DNA of 40,697 nucleotides from contig CAYQQJ010000028.1 in NCBI GenBank assembly GCA_964419935.1, positions 1-40,697 on the forward strand, in the 5' to 3' direction. This stretch comes from CAYQQJ01 sp964419935. Lineage in GTDB: Bacteria; Pseudomonadota; Gammaproteobacteria; Pseudomonadales; Cellvibrionaceae. Position 1 is the first letter of the stretch, and every line of letters begins with the position of its first letter. Position numbers and translations under genes: made by a program. Shown piece after piece: positions 14,368 to 22,982 of the stretch. The notes under the pieces are model-generated. The model saw only the letters and a program-made list of their open reading frames with translations, was not told where the DNA came from and did no database searches.

Positions 14368-16080
14368 ATGATCATGCACTTTCGATCACCATCGAATAAA
14401 ACACGTAAAACCACCGGAGCGCTGGCCTTGCTCTTGGCCGTTACCGCATTGGTCGGCTGTGGATCTGCCGGAGAAAGCCAGACGGAAGAGAAACATTCCG
14501 GAGTAAGCGCTCCCGGCGAGAACCCGATATTCCGGAATATCTTCACCGCCGACCCGGCGCCCCTGGTGGTTGATAACACATTGTATGTCTACGCGGGCCA
14601 GGATGAAGCCGACGAAGGTCAGATGTTCAATATCACCAGGTGGGTCGTCTACTCCACTACCGATATGAAAAACTGGACCTATCACGGCCCGGTTATGGAA
14701 CCCACGGATTTCGATTGGGCGATCAGAGACGCCTGGGCCTCCGAAGTCATTGAAAAAGACGGCAAGTTCTGGTTTTACACGACGGTCGAACATGGTCCCC
14801 CGCACCAAGGCAAGGCCATCGGTGTTGCGGTGGCGGACAGCCCGCTCGGGCCTTTCAAGGATGCGCGAGGCTCGGCTCTGGCTCATGATGCCACGACTCC
14901 CACGCCGGAAGACCCCCATGACTGGGACGATATTGACCCGACCGCCTTTACCGACGACGACGGCACCACCTGGGTAGCTTGGGGCAACATGCATTTGTAC
15001 CTGGCCCCGCTCAAAGACAATATGATTGAGTTCGACGGGCCAATCCAGGAAATATACCTGCCCAACTACACCGAGGGGCCGTGGCTGCACGAACGCAAGG
15101 GAACCTATTACCTTACCTACCCCTGTTTTGCGCACCAGAAAATGTTTGAAAAGATGTGTTACGCCACGGCTGCGACGATGCGAGGCCCCTGGGCCTATCG
15201 CGGCATCCTCACCGACCGCACCGAGAACAGTTTCACCATTCATCCGGGTATCGTCGAGTACAAGGACCAGTGGTATTTCTTTTACCACAACGCGCAACTC
15301 GCGATCGACGGCGTGCCAGGAGCCATAGGCCGACGATCCGTCGCGGTTGAGTACCTTTACTACAATAACGACGGAACCATTAAGCCTATTGAGCAAACGA
15401 AAGAAGGTATAAGCGTCCCGCCGGATTCGCCCGAGGCTTACCGCGCTCCAGTCTTCAACCCCAATGGGCCTCTGGTTACGGTGGAAAGCAATATCGAGGT
15501 GACGCAGAACCACGGAACCGCCGCCGCCCAATGGAACGGGAAGCCGGTACTGCAGACAACGGACGAGCCCTATAACACCGCTATCAGCTCCGAAAGCTTT
15601 AACAGTGGCGAGAACGGCATCGCCCAGCTCGGGCAGACGTTCAGCGTCGATAGGGATTTTAAACTCACCGGAATCAGCCTGTACGCGGGCGACGGGTTCG
15701 GCACCATCAAGGACAAACCCGTCACCCTGGCGCTGTACGAACTTAGTAACGACGACACGGAAGGCAATGCCGCATCCTATACAGTAGGCGAGAACCTTCT
15801 GGGTTCGAGCGATGGTTTGCGAGTGAACTACAAGCCCCAGGCCCAGGGAATCCTCCGGCTCGACCTGGCCGAATCCCGCCAGCCTGTTTTAGAAGCCGGC
15901 AAGCGCTATGTACTGGAACTGCAGGGCGTGACCGGCTCGGCGCCGCTGTTCTGGCGTCGCACCAAGACGGGTGGCTACCCCGGTGGAGCGGCATACATGA
16001 ATCGATCACTGGTTAGCGAGAACTCAAACACAAGCGATTTCGCCATGGGGTTGTACGGCCAAGCGCGCCGACAAGAATAG
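14368..16080 (+). CDS. Glycoside hydrolase family 43 lipoprotein
   Basis: A 570-aa surface lipoprotein. The lipobox LVGC puts the lipidated cysteine at residue 31. A five-bladed propeller GH43-type catalytic domain spans about 52-375, with the three expected acids: D62 in TADPAPLV (base), D190 in DDIDPTAF (pKa modulator) and E236 in NYTEGPWLH (acid). GH43 enzymes are beta-xylosidases, alpha-arabinofuranosidases and relatives. A C-terminal beta-sandwich of about 190 residues (about 380-570) looks like an accessory or carbohydrate-binding domain. The ATG at 14368 has AAGGA 8 nt upstream. It follows the secreted esterase and precedes a DMT transporter on the same strand, a likely arabinoxylan-type use set. 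No sugar isomerase or TonB receptor adjoins. Confidence 0.92.
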   Translation: MIMHFRSPSNKTRKTTGALALLLAVTALVGCGSAGESQTEEKHSGVSAPGENPIFRNIFTADPAPLVVDNTLYVYAGQDEADEGQMFNITRWVVYSTTDMKNWTYHGPVMEPTDFDWAIRDAWASEVIEKDGKFWFYTTVEHGPPHQGKAIGVAVADSPLGPFKDARGSALAHDATTPTPEDPHDWDDIDPTAFTDDDGTTWVAWGNMHLYLAPLKDNMIEFDGPIQEIYLPNYTEGPWLHERKGTYYLTYPCFAHQKMFEKMCYATAATMRGPWAYRGILTDRTENSFTIHPGIVEYKDQWYFFYHNAQLAIDGVPGAIGRRSVAVEYLYYNNDGTIKPIEQTKEGISVPPDSPEAYRAPVFNPNGPLVTVESNIEVTQNHGTAAAQWNGKPVLQTTDEPYNTAISSESFNSGENGIAQLGQTFSVDRDFKLTGISLYAGDGFGTIKDKPVTLALYELSNDDTEGNAASYTVGENLLGSSDGLRVNYKPQAQGILRLDLAESRQPVLEAGKRYVLELQGVTGSAPLFWRRTKTGGYPGGAAYMNRSLVSENSNTSDFAMGLYGQARRQE

Positions 16081-16176
16081 TCTCGTGTCGCAGGTGCAAC
16101 GCCGATGGCGATTGCGCCTGACGCACACCTCAAGATGGTCAACCAAATAAACTCCATAGACCGGAGCAAGGCTGAC

Positions 16177-17097
16177 ATGAAGACGCCCGAAGGAAGCGCG
16201 AAAGCACAAAAAGGAACGCGGCTCGTCCCGCTCCTGTGCCTCCTTTCCGGTGGCTTGCTGTTCGGTATCTCGAGCAATCTCGCCAAGGTCGCAGGCGACC
16301 TGGGGCTGCCGCCATTGGTGTTTCTGTGCTGGTCAGTTATCGGCGCGGCACTTATCCTGTTCGTCATCTCGGCCATGCGCAGAAATTTGCCGCCAATCAA
16401 CGGTCGCGCGCTTGAATACTATTCAGTATCCGCACTCGTGGGCGTAGCGGGCTCGAATCTGATTTTCTTCTCGGCCATACCCCATATTGGCGCAAGTTTT
16501 GTTGCCCTGATTATCACCTTGCCGCCACTACTGACCTACGTCGGTGCACTCGCGTTCAAGCTAGAAAGATTTCAGTTGATGCGCGCTGCAGGCGTGGCGG
16601 CTGCGCTGGCGGGGACCGGCGTTTTGGCGGGACGCGAGCTTTCCCTGCCCCATACGGATAAATTCTGGATTCTTCTTACCCTGGTCGGCCCGGTACTCTT
16701 GGCCATTGGCAATCTTTACCGGACGATGCGCTGGCCCCCAAACGCATCCGCTGATGCGCTTGCACCCGGGATGTTAATCGCAACCGCCGTTATATTGCTG
16801 GCGGCGGGACTTCTGCCGGGCTTCTCGCTTGCCGTTCCGATGGATCAACACCTGCCGATCATTCTGATCCTCACGCAGGCAAGTATCTTCGCCGGGCAAT
16901 TCCTGTTGCTCTTTCTGCTTCAGAAGACAGGCGGACCTGTGTTTCTAAGCCTGCTTGGCGCAGTCGCCGCCGTAGTTGCCGTGCCGGTTGCAATATTTCT
17001 GCAGGGTGAGGCTCCACCCAAGGGCCTGTTCTGGGGCGCAGTGTTGATTGGCGCTGGCATCACCCTGCTCTGTTTAGGCAAGTCAAGAGCCGAGTAG
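16177..17097 (+). CDS. EamA/DMT family transporter
   Basis: A 306-aa inner-membrane protein with about ten hydrophobic helices in two EamA-like halves: the first includes GGLLFGISSNLAKVAGDLGLP and GVAGSNLIFFSAIPHIGASFVALI, the second begins LVGPVLLAIGNLYRTMRWP. Members of the drug/metabolite transporter family export amino acids, sugars or toxic metabolites; the substrate is unknown. The ATG at 16177 is chosen because AAGG lies 5 nt upstream, rather than the ATG at 16105. It follows the GH43 gene by 96 bp on the same strand, so it may belong to the same saccharide-use set, but no sequence feature proves this. Confidence 0.88.
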   Translation: MKTPEGSAKAQKGTRLVPLLCLLSGGLLFGISSNLAKVAGDLGLPPLVFLCWSVIGAALILFVISAMRRNLPPINGRALEYYSVSALVGVAGSNLIFFSAIPHIGASFVALIITLPPLLTYVGALAFKLERFQLMRAAGVAAALAGTGVLAGRELSLPHTDKFWILLTLVGPVLLAIGNLYRTMRWPPNASADALAPGMLIATAVILLAAGLLPGFSLAVPMDQHLPIILILTQASIFAGQFLLLFLLQKTGGPVFLSLLGAVAAVVAVPVAIFLQGEAPPKGLFWGAVLIGAGITLLCLGKSRAE

Positions 17098-17157
17098 CCA
17101 CCGAACTTCACTTTCTTCATTTCGGCACCCTTGTCTACTTCTCTGTAGGAGGTTTGG

Positions 17158-17832
17158 CTAAGTTGGGTATTCGTCGTGCAAACGCCACCACTCATACGGA
17201 GAAGCTTGCGGGCAGCCGCTGGGAGAGTCTTCCCACTCTTCCTGACGACCGTACGGTGTGAGGTCAAGCAAACGGAAATTGGTGTCGAACAACTCGCCAC
17301 CGCGGGCGCTGGTAAAGTATGTGCGGTATACGCCGTTCTGATCGTCACGAATGAACACGTTGACGGCAAACCCCTTCCCCGCATTGAAGGCGTCAGCAAA
17401 GCGGCGACCGTGATCAGTGTACCAGGGGGCATTCCAGCCCATCCGCTTTTGCAGAGCAACAATCTCGTTCTGCGGGGCTGGTGACGTGAAAACGAAGGTT
17501 GTATCCCTGGCATTGACGTGAGCAAGGTTGTGGCCAACGTTGTCCATGACCATTGAACAGCCCTTGCAGGGCGCCGCGCCGGGCTCAAGCATTGCGCAAT
17601 AGACGATCAGTTGTCGACGCCCTTGGAACAGATCAACCAGTGATAGCTCACCCTCCGGTCCGCTGAAGGCGTAATCGTCTTCGACAGGTACCATCGGTAG
17701 TTTGCGACGTTCCGCGGCCAGCTCGTCCAGCGCCCGCGTTAGCTTCTTTTCCTTGACCAGGAGTTCTTGCCGCGCCTTTTGCCAGTCTTCAGGCGATACG
17801 ACTTTTGGAAGCGCACTCTTACTTGCTGTCAT
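17158..17832 (-). CDS. DUF899 thioredoxin-fold protein
   Basis: A 224-aa soluble protein of the DUF899 family, predicted to have a thioredoxin-like fold. A CxxC motif sits at C89-C92 (APCKGCSMVMD), following the strand LIVYCAMLEPG. The typical DUF899 N-terminus, SPEDWQKARQELLVKEKKLTR, and C-terminal part, LDLTPYGRQEEWEDSP, are visible. Redox or disulfide exchange has been suggested for the family but is unproven. The ATG at 17832 has AAGGAT 8 nt upstream. It converges with the DMT transporter gene, 60 bp apart. Confidence 0.9.
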   Translation of the reverse strand: MTASKSALPKVVSPEDWQKARQELLVKEKKLTRALDELAAERRKLPMVPVEDDYAFSGPEGELSLVDLFQGRRQLIVYCAMLEPGAAPCKGCSMVMDNVGHNLAHVNARDTTFVFTSPAPQNEIVALQKRMGWNAPWYTDHGRRFADAFNAGKGFAVNVFIRDDQNGVYRTYFTSARGGELFDTNFRLLDLTPYGRQEEWEDSPSGCPQASPYEWWRLHDEYPT

Positions 17833-18268
17833 GATGTGGGATCCTTTTCGTTGAAGATGCACTTCATAGTCGAACAGGCGAAGTCGATTTCGACAACGCC
17901 TGCGGGCCGTTCGGGTCAAGTCTTGAGCAAAAGGCAAGGCCTGACTCTGGATCCTAACCATCGGCTATAAAATAATCCCTCCGCCCCCTTTTTCAGTCCC
18001 CTTTTTCAATTATCCGCTACCGGAGGATGGGGCATGCGTCAGAGTTCGTAAACTTGTAGTTTTCCCGTCTTGTATTGTTGACTCTAGAGCTAAACTTGAT
18101 TTCGAATATCTTCGTGGAAATTAAAGGCTTTGTTTGGAGCTGGTCTGTGAATTTATGGTGTCCCATATTGTGCTGCAGATGATAAACCAATTGGTACATG
18201 TCGCGTGATCCCGGTCGGTGATCTTCCGCTGCGCCAGCTTGATGAACCTACGAAGAGACGATGCCTAT
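17833..18268. other. Intergenic stretch with short direct repeat
   Basis: About 435 bp with no convincing gene. It contains two copies of CCCCTTTTTCA at 17985-17995 and 17998-18008. The part next to 18269 is shared, in diverged form, with the remnant at 12798-12880. No terminator or RNA gene was recognised. Confidence 0.5.
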
Positions 18269-18634
18269 TCAACCACATGAAAGCCGCCCCGCTGTATATC
18301 GGCCCATATACCAAAGAGCAAGAACGACGCTAGGCACATATAAAAGCGAAATGTACAATGCGATTTTCTTCGCACGGAGCATTCTCGGTCGTTTCTCTTG
18401 AAACTCAAAGAACCTGAATGCATACAGTGAAAAGTACAAAATGAGAGGCCAAGATCGCCCATAGTAAATGGCAATCACCCAACTGCTTTCGGACATCTCA
18501 TAATCACAAAAAATGTTTATTCCAAGTAGCGTCGGCGCTAGCAACAACGCCCCGAATAAACCTAGAGACTCCAACCCTAAAACTGAGAGAAAGATACAAA
18601 ACCCCAACCAGGCAAGATGTCTCCGTGTACTCAT
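18269..18634 (-). CDS. Four-helix membrane protein, unknown
   Basis: A 121-aa protein with four hydrophobic segments: LAWLGFCIFLSVLGLESLGL, then LFGALLLAPTLLGINIF, SWVIAIYYGRSWPLILYFSL, and IALYISLLYVPSVVLALWYM, with a basic FQEKRPRMLRAKK loop between the third and fourth. It ends in RYTAGRLSCG. No family was recognised. The ATG at 18634 is used; a TTG nine codons upstream is possible, and neither has a strong ribosome site. A diverged copy of its 3' end survives at 12798-12880, showing that this gene type has existed twice in the region. It follows a GFA gene on the same strand by about 100 bp. Confidence 0.65.
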   Translation of the reverse strand: MSTRRHLAWLGFCIFLSVLGLESLGLFGALLLAPTLLGINIFCDYEMSESSWVIAIYYGRSWPLILYFSLYAFRFFEFQEKRPRMLRAKKIALYISLLYVPSVVLALWYMGRYTAGRLSCG

Positions 18635-18730
18635 ATCGATACCATTCGTTCCCACAGGCAATCACAGCCGTCACGCGCGCCCTCGTGGAGGACTCGAACC
18701 CGCAAAAAAAAAGACGCCACGCCGGCCTCG

Positions 18731-19153
18731 TTATTCATTGGTTTCTCTGAAACGAGCCTCGCTACCGGGCCATGAATCATACTGTGGAAGCCCATCGGTA
18801 ATTTTGTACCATGAGACTTTTGAACCCGTGAATATGTGCGCCTCCGGCTCCGATTTCACCCCATCCAGTGCCCCTAGAGCGATACCAATTACGTTCGGTC
18901 TGTCAGCATAAGTGCTATGTAGCGGAGAGCCACAGATTTTGCAAAAATATTTTGTGACGCTTTCCGAGGATTTGAAAGTGGACAAGCATTCGGCACCGCG
19001 CACTAAATTGAATTGGGATATATCAATAGATGCCCGTGTACGAAATGGTGCGCCGTGCCACCTCCGGCATTTTGAGCAGTGGCAGTTATATACCGATCCA
19101 AGCTCGCCCGAAATTTCGTACTCCACATTCCCGCAGAGACACTTCCCTCTCAT
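18731..19153 (-). CDS. GFA family zinc protein (second copy)
   Basis: A 140-aa member of the GFA/Mss4-like family, diverged from the one at 10110. Zinc-binding cysteines: GKCLCGNVEY near the N-terminus, CHCSKCRRWHG near residue 25, and FCKICGSPLHSTY around residues 70-82. The ending VSWYKITDGLPQYDSWPG is typical of GFA proteins. The start at 19153 places the first cysteine motif at residues 4-6, usual for the family, and has GGTGAGAAG upstream. No glutathione or formaldehyde gene adjoins. The function is unproven. Confidence 0.9.
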   Translation of the reverse strand: MRGKCLCGNVEYEISGELGSVYNCHCSKCRRWHGAPFRTRASIDISQFNLVRGAECLSTFKSSESVTKYFCKICGSPLHSTYADRPNVIGIALGALDGVKSEPEAHIFTGSKVSWYKITDGLPQYDSWPGSEARFRETNE

Positions 19154-19497
19154 ACTTCTCACCATCCTTCTTCCCCGGATGCATAGCACCCACATCGAAA
19201 CGAAGTGAGTGAACGCAATGTAAATTGTTAACGAAACTCTCAGCGATCATGAGAATATCAACTCGTCAAGATAGTAGATGGATGTAGATAGCCCGTAGGC
19301 TTCCCGCGAAAATATATATAGTACATGCGCCGAAATTGGAGCAGGCGCACCGAAGTTTAATACCCTCCAACGGCCGTGGAGCGAATTTCATACCTTCGAC
19401 CATGACCAAAACATATAAACTGTTATGCCGATGGTGCTGGCCGTTATGTATACGATAGGATGCGCGAACATCAACACACCAGCCTCAGAAAAACTGG
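19154..19497. other. Intergenic stretch, nothing definite
   Basis: About 340 AT-richer bp. A hairpin-like TGCGCC/GGCGCA pair lies near 19325-19348, and GTTATGC occurs at 19422-19428 without a partner box. A 33-codon plus-strand frame (19425-19526) with a lipobox-like TIGC lacks a ribosome site and overlaps the terminator, so it was not called. Confidence 0.45.
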
Positions 19498-19521
19498 CGA
19501 ACAGGCATCACAGCCTGTTCG
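19498..19521 (-). terminator. Rho-independent terminator of the 695-aa lipoprotein gene
   Basis: On the minus strand CGAACAGGC pairs with GCCTGTTCG across a 6-nt loop, followed by CCAG and TTTTT. It begins 7 nt after the stop codon. Confidence 0.75.
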
Positions 19522-19528
19522 TCTGAAG

Positions 19529-21619
19529 TTAAGGCACAGTGTTGGTATCGTAATAGATCCAACTCATGATCGCGGAGTCGTAATCAAAACCACATACAGT
19601 TAATGCCAACAGGACACTGCCATCGGTAGAAACCGCCAAGCGCCGCGTGTCACTATAACCGCAATGAGGCGCGGCATAGTCCATGAGTAAAGCATGGGTG
19701 TCCACTGAAAACAGCTGCAGTTCATCGCGATTGGTCAGCCATGCGTATTCGCTGGATGGCGAGAATGCAGCACCGCTGGGGTAGGGACCGGTGGCCCATT
19801 CACCATAAATAACAGTGGGGTCATGAGCACTGAAATCAAAGATAGTATAACCAGCTCCATTCCCGCCACCACAAGGTTTGGCTCCATGCTCACCGTCCGG
19901 AGAAACGACGACGTAGTTGCAATCCGACCCACTGCCACCCGCATTGGATGGCCCCTGCTCGGTGAAAGTTTTTGTTTCCGTATCGAAAAAGTAGTTTGTG
20001 GTAGAGGTAATCAATCGGTTGGTAGCATCGTTGTAGGAGATGTTGTTGCCCCAAACATTGACTTCCAAATCGGATAGACCGCTGCCATAGCGACTATCAA
20101 GCAGCTGTAATGGGTCGCTGCGCACGATCAGGTCGCTGCTGGGACTGATTGCAAGACTATCGGCTCCACCTTCGATAAATATTTCTACAATTTCTCCCGT
20201 TGCCAGATCCACACGACTGATTTTGGAGGCAGTCCCGTGAGTCACAAAGAGCAATTTATTTTCCTCATCCAGGGCCAGATATCGGGGAACCGCGGAGAGC
20301 TGATATTCATCAACCGTAATACTGTTGACTACATCTCGCCAGATAACCTTATTTTGCTGGGTATCAGCAAGCAGCACTTGCCCGTGGCACAGCGGCAAGT
20401 AAGCGCCGGTCGCACCCAGAAAATCAGTCCCAGATCCGCTTGTCACGGCCGTACCAACACACAGGTCGGTAGTAAGGCCGGTATCCTCAAAGCTGGCGTC
20501 CACCGAGACAGACTCTCCGAAATTGACTGTTATCTCACAATCTTCTGCACCTTCGCAGGCACCGCTCCAGCCACTGAAATCATAACCGGGTGCGGGTATT
20601 GGCTGGAGAGTGAAGCTGGCACTGGTGTCTGTGTAGGCTTTGATTTCACACTGACCGTGGCAGCTGAGTTGACCCAGCTTTTCGACTACCCCACCGCCTT
20701 CGCTTTCAATGACGACCAGTGCGTAAGGATCTTCAATAAACTCAAGATCAACTGTGAGCTCCTTCAAGTGAGGCGTATAAATTGTACAAGTATTTTCTCC
20801 AGTGGTATCGCAGCTCAAATTCGTGGTCCAGTCGCCAATGCTATAATGCTCAGCTGTAGTCACTTCAATGGTCATGGTGCTGCTATCCGCGTTGCTATGA
20901 ACAGCTGAGCAAGTAGTACTGCAATCCACTGGAATGCCATCTACCGTAACGAAACCTTCGCCACTAATATCAAAATGTACAAGAGTGGTATCCGAACTGA
21001 TCTGGCCGTCCAGAGGGTGGTCATCCTGATCATCGTCTATACCATCATTATCATTGTCCATGTCGGCATTATCGCCAATGTTGTCCTGGTCGTAATCCGC
21101 CGTTTCACTTCCGTCGTGGGGGAACGCGTCAAACTGATCATTGACACCGTCGCCATCGCTATCGGTTTCTGCCGGGTTCGGCAGGATTTCGTAGTTGAAT
21201 GTCAGATTAGCAGGGCTACCGGCCAGGTGACGGTTGCAGCCCGCATCCGCGCAAACGCGGACGGGAACGGTTTCGCTATGAGTTCCAAGTGAGAGCCCAT
21301 CAGGACTAACTCCCCAGAGCTCAAGAGTGCCCATATCTCCCTCGATATAAATACTACTACCTGCCACCAGCGTCGAAGCAGACAGATCGACATAAACATA
21401 AACCACGTCGGATGCTCCTGTAACAGTGCCCGTAGCGGAAGCTCCTCCGGAGATACCAGAGCCTTGAGTGGCCGTGGCTGATATAGATTGTGTGACCAGA
21501 GTGAACCGACCAGCGCTGGGGTCGCCACCATCGGGCTCACCACCGCCACCTCCCCCGCCACCACAAGCGGCCAACGTAGCAGTTAAAAGGAATGGTACAA
21601 AACGAGAAGTAAGGCCCAT
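19529..21619 (-). CDS. Large lipoprotein with calcium-type repeats and beta-propeller
   Basis: A 696-codon surface lipoprotein. The signal peptide ends in LAAC, placing the lipid cysteine at residue 19, followed by a run of eight glycines and an acidic linker. Residues about 40-145 form a beta-rich domain. Residues about 150-205 contain thrombospondin type 3-like aspartate repeats (DSDGDGVND, DYDQDNIGD, DNDNDGIDDD) that bind calcium in known proteins. Two small Cys-containing beta modules follow (about 215-380; DWTTNLSC and DFSGWSGACEG are typical of InlB/bacterial-repeat modules). The C-terminal 300 residues carry YVTN/WD-like repeats (RYLALDEENKLLFVTHG, SKISRVDLATGEIVEI, SLAISPSSDLIVRS), probably a propeller. 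A terminator follows. The ligand is unknown. It lies close to a MITE. Confidence 0.85.
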   Translation of the reverse strand: MGLTSRFVPFLLTATLAACGGGGGGGGEPDGGDPSAGRFTLVTQSISATATQGSGISGGASATGTVTGASDVVYVYVDLSASTLVAGSSIYIEGDMGTLELWGVSPDGLSLGTHSETVPVRVCADAGCNRHLAGSPANLTFNYEILPNPAETDSDGDGVNDQFDAFPHDGSETADYDQDNIGDNADMDNDNDGIDDDQDDHPLDGQISSDTTLVHFDISGEGFVTVDGIPVDCSTTCSAVHSNADSSTMTIEVTTAEHYSIGDWTTNLSCDTTGENTCTIYTPHLKELTVDLEFIEDPYALVVIESEGGGVVEKLGQLSCHGQCEIKAYTDTSASFTLQPIPAPGYDFSGWSGACEGAEDCEITVNFGESVSVDASFEDTGLTTDLCVGTAVTSGSGTDFLGATGAYLPLCHGQVLLADTQQNKVIWRDVVNSITVDEYQLSAVPRYLALDEENKLLFVTHGTASKISRVDLATGEIVEIFIEGGADSLAISPSSDLIVRSDPLQLLDSRYGSGLSDLEVNVWGNNISYNDATNRLITSTTNYFFDTETKTFTEQGPSNAGGSGSDCNYVVVSPDGEHGAKPCGGGNGAGYTIFDFSAHDPTVIYGEWATGPYPSGAAFSPSSEYAWLTNRDELQLFSVDTHALLMDYAAPHCGYSDTRRLAVSTDGSVLLALTVCGFDYDSAIMSWIYYDTNTVP

Positions 21620-21796
21620 TTATGAACTCCTTGCAGGGTTTGTTATTTTATTGTTTATCGATTTTGGCGCTCATATTAACAGCTTCTCAGTCGCGCCAAT
21701 AGCTGTATGTTTAAGCCGCACTCGCTCTATCAGGAGCATCCCGTGCCAAAGCAACTGATATCGGCGCAACGACCAGGTCACTGTCGTATGCTCTAG

Positions 21797-21966
21797 GAGT
21801 CTGCCGGACTTAAGCGATCGTAGCGAGCAAGGTGCCTTCCCATTAACAAAGAGGGAGAACAGTTTTTCGCGCTTTTGAGGCGCATAGTGGTTCTATGCAA
21901 AGAAAGCGGAAAAATGGATCGCTTTCCCCACCGGCGCAGTAGATCAGCCTTAAGTCCGACAGACTC
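21797..21966. mobile_element. MITE-like element 1 (170 bp, CTAG-flanked)
   Basis: Terminal inverted repeats of 18 bp (21797-21814 and 21949-21966; GAGTCTGCCGGACTTAAG with one mismatch) enclose 134 bp without a gene. CTAG lies at both outer ends (21793-21796 and 21967-21970), and flanking ATGCT/AGCAT would rebuild the palindrome ATGCTCTAGAGCAT as the empty site. This fits a 4-bp CTAG target duplication in a palindromic target, reported for some transposase families. The element ends 13 bp from the stop codon of the LysR gene. No transposase is encoded. Confidence 0.8.
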
Positions 21967-21979
21967 CTAGAGCATCTGG

Positions 21980-22891
21980 TCACAACGATGCAGCGTGCTC
22001 TGCGATAAACCCCCTGAACCAATCCTGGGCAGGATGAGAGTCACTGCGTCGATGCCAGATAAGATCGAATACGATTTCAGGCAGTGTGACCGGAGGCGGA
22101 AATAGTACCAGCCGGTTGGCAGCAGGCGAATTAAGCGCGACCCGCTTCATAACCGTGGCCGTCATGCCCGTTCGCGCGACGATATCGGGTACGGCGAACA
22201 TCTGCGAAAGCGTTAGCGCAAGATTGCGCTTCTTGCTCAGCTGCGCAAGCGCCCGATCCACGATCCCATACCCTTGGCCTTCTGGAGAAACAAGGATATG
22301 TCGAAGCTTCAGGTAGGTTTTCATGTTCATCCCACGCCTGGCTGCCGGGTGGTCAGCGGCGACGATCGTGACGAATTCATCTCGAAGCACAGGACGCGTC
22401 AGTATCCGGCCATCTGCATGGGTGGGCGGAACGCCGATGGCTGCGTCGATGATGCCAGCATCCAATAGATCGACCGCATGATCCCGGTCGTTGAACGCAT
22501 GTACATTCAACGACACACCCGGCGCCTTTTTTTCAAGCGATTGCAGTAGCGAAGGCAGTAGCACAAAGGCCGGGTAGTCCGACAGCCCCAGTTTGAACGT
22601 TAGCGATGCCGTCCCAGGCACGAACTCGGGCTTCTTCACCAGTGCCGATTCGATTTTCTCCAGGGCTTGCGAGATTGGCTCAGCCAAATCCCTTGCAACC
22701 GGCGTAGGCCTCAGACCTTCAGCGCTACGCAAAAACAGCGGGTCGTCGAAGAGTTTGCGCAACCTTGAAAGTGCCGCACTCATGGCTGGTTGGCTTACGC
22801 CTACCTGGGTAGCCGCGCGAGTCACGCTCCGCTCGTTGATCAGGGCGTGGAAGGCCACGAGGAGGTTCAAATCGATGCCATGAAAATCCAT
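21980..22891 (-). CDS. LysR family transcriptional regulator
   Basis: A 303-aa LysR regulator. The N-terminal helix-turn-helix is clear (residues about 6-65: LNLLVAFHALINERSVTRAA, then VSQPAMSAALSRLRKLFDDP, then LFLRSAEGLRPTP), similar to the NodD/SyrM-like branch with DPLFLR. The effector domain follows from about residue 90. The start at 22891 (MDFHGIDLNLL) is typical for this branch. It is divergent from a SnoaL-like gene and an oxidoreductase gene, so control of those is likely. A repeated GGACGAAT lies in the gap. Its effector is unknown. Confidence 0.92.
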   Translation of the reverse strand: MDFHGIDLNLLVAFHALINERSVTRAATQVGVSQPAMSAALSRLRKLFDDPLFLRSAEGLRPTPVARDLAEPISQALEKIESALVKKPEFVPGTASLTFKLGLSDYPAFVLLPSLLQSLEKKAPGVSLNVHAFNDRDHAVDLLDAGIIDAAIGVPPTHADGRILTRPVLRDEFVTIVAADHPAARRGMNMKTYLKLRHILVSPEGQGYGIVDRALAQLSKKRNLALTLSQMFAVPDIVARTGMTATVMKRVALNSPAANRLVLFPPPVTLPEIVFDLIWHRRSDSHPAQDWFRGFIAEHAASL

Positions 22892-22982
22892 AGGACGAAT
22901 AAACACATATATTGGTTATTTATTGGACGAATACTGCCGGCTTCCGCAGAATATTGCAATCGTCAACCACCCGGAACAAGAC
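22892..22982. promoter_or_regulatory. Divergent LysR/SnoaL promoter with repeated 8-mer
   Basis: A 91-bp AT-rich gap with two direct copies of GGACGAAT (22893-22900 and 22925-22932), 32 bp apart or about three helical turns on the same face. Tandem sites suit a LysR tetramer, but direct orientation is unusual because LysR boxes are normally palindromic. The first copy overlaps the region immediately upstream of the regulator start. Confidence 0.4.

Noticed and set aside
14386..15531. Long reading frame antisense to GH43
   Set aside because: Shadow of a GC-rich gene; it lacks family features and a ribosome site, while the plus strand has catalytic motifs.
17985..18008. Duplicate CCCCTTTTTCA as a regulatory or REP-like site
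   Set aside because: Only two short copies, low complexity, and no pairing structure.
18680..18712. tRNA T-arm-like sequence (GGGTTCGAGTCC on the minus strand)
   Set aside because: No acceptor stem, anticodon arm or CCA end could be built around it. It may be a tRNA scrap, but one short motif next to a poly-T run is not enough.
19425..19526. 33-codon plus-strand frame with a lipobox-like TIGC
   Set aside because: No ribosome site, and it overlaps the terminator hairpin of the opposite-strand gene.
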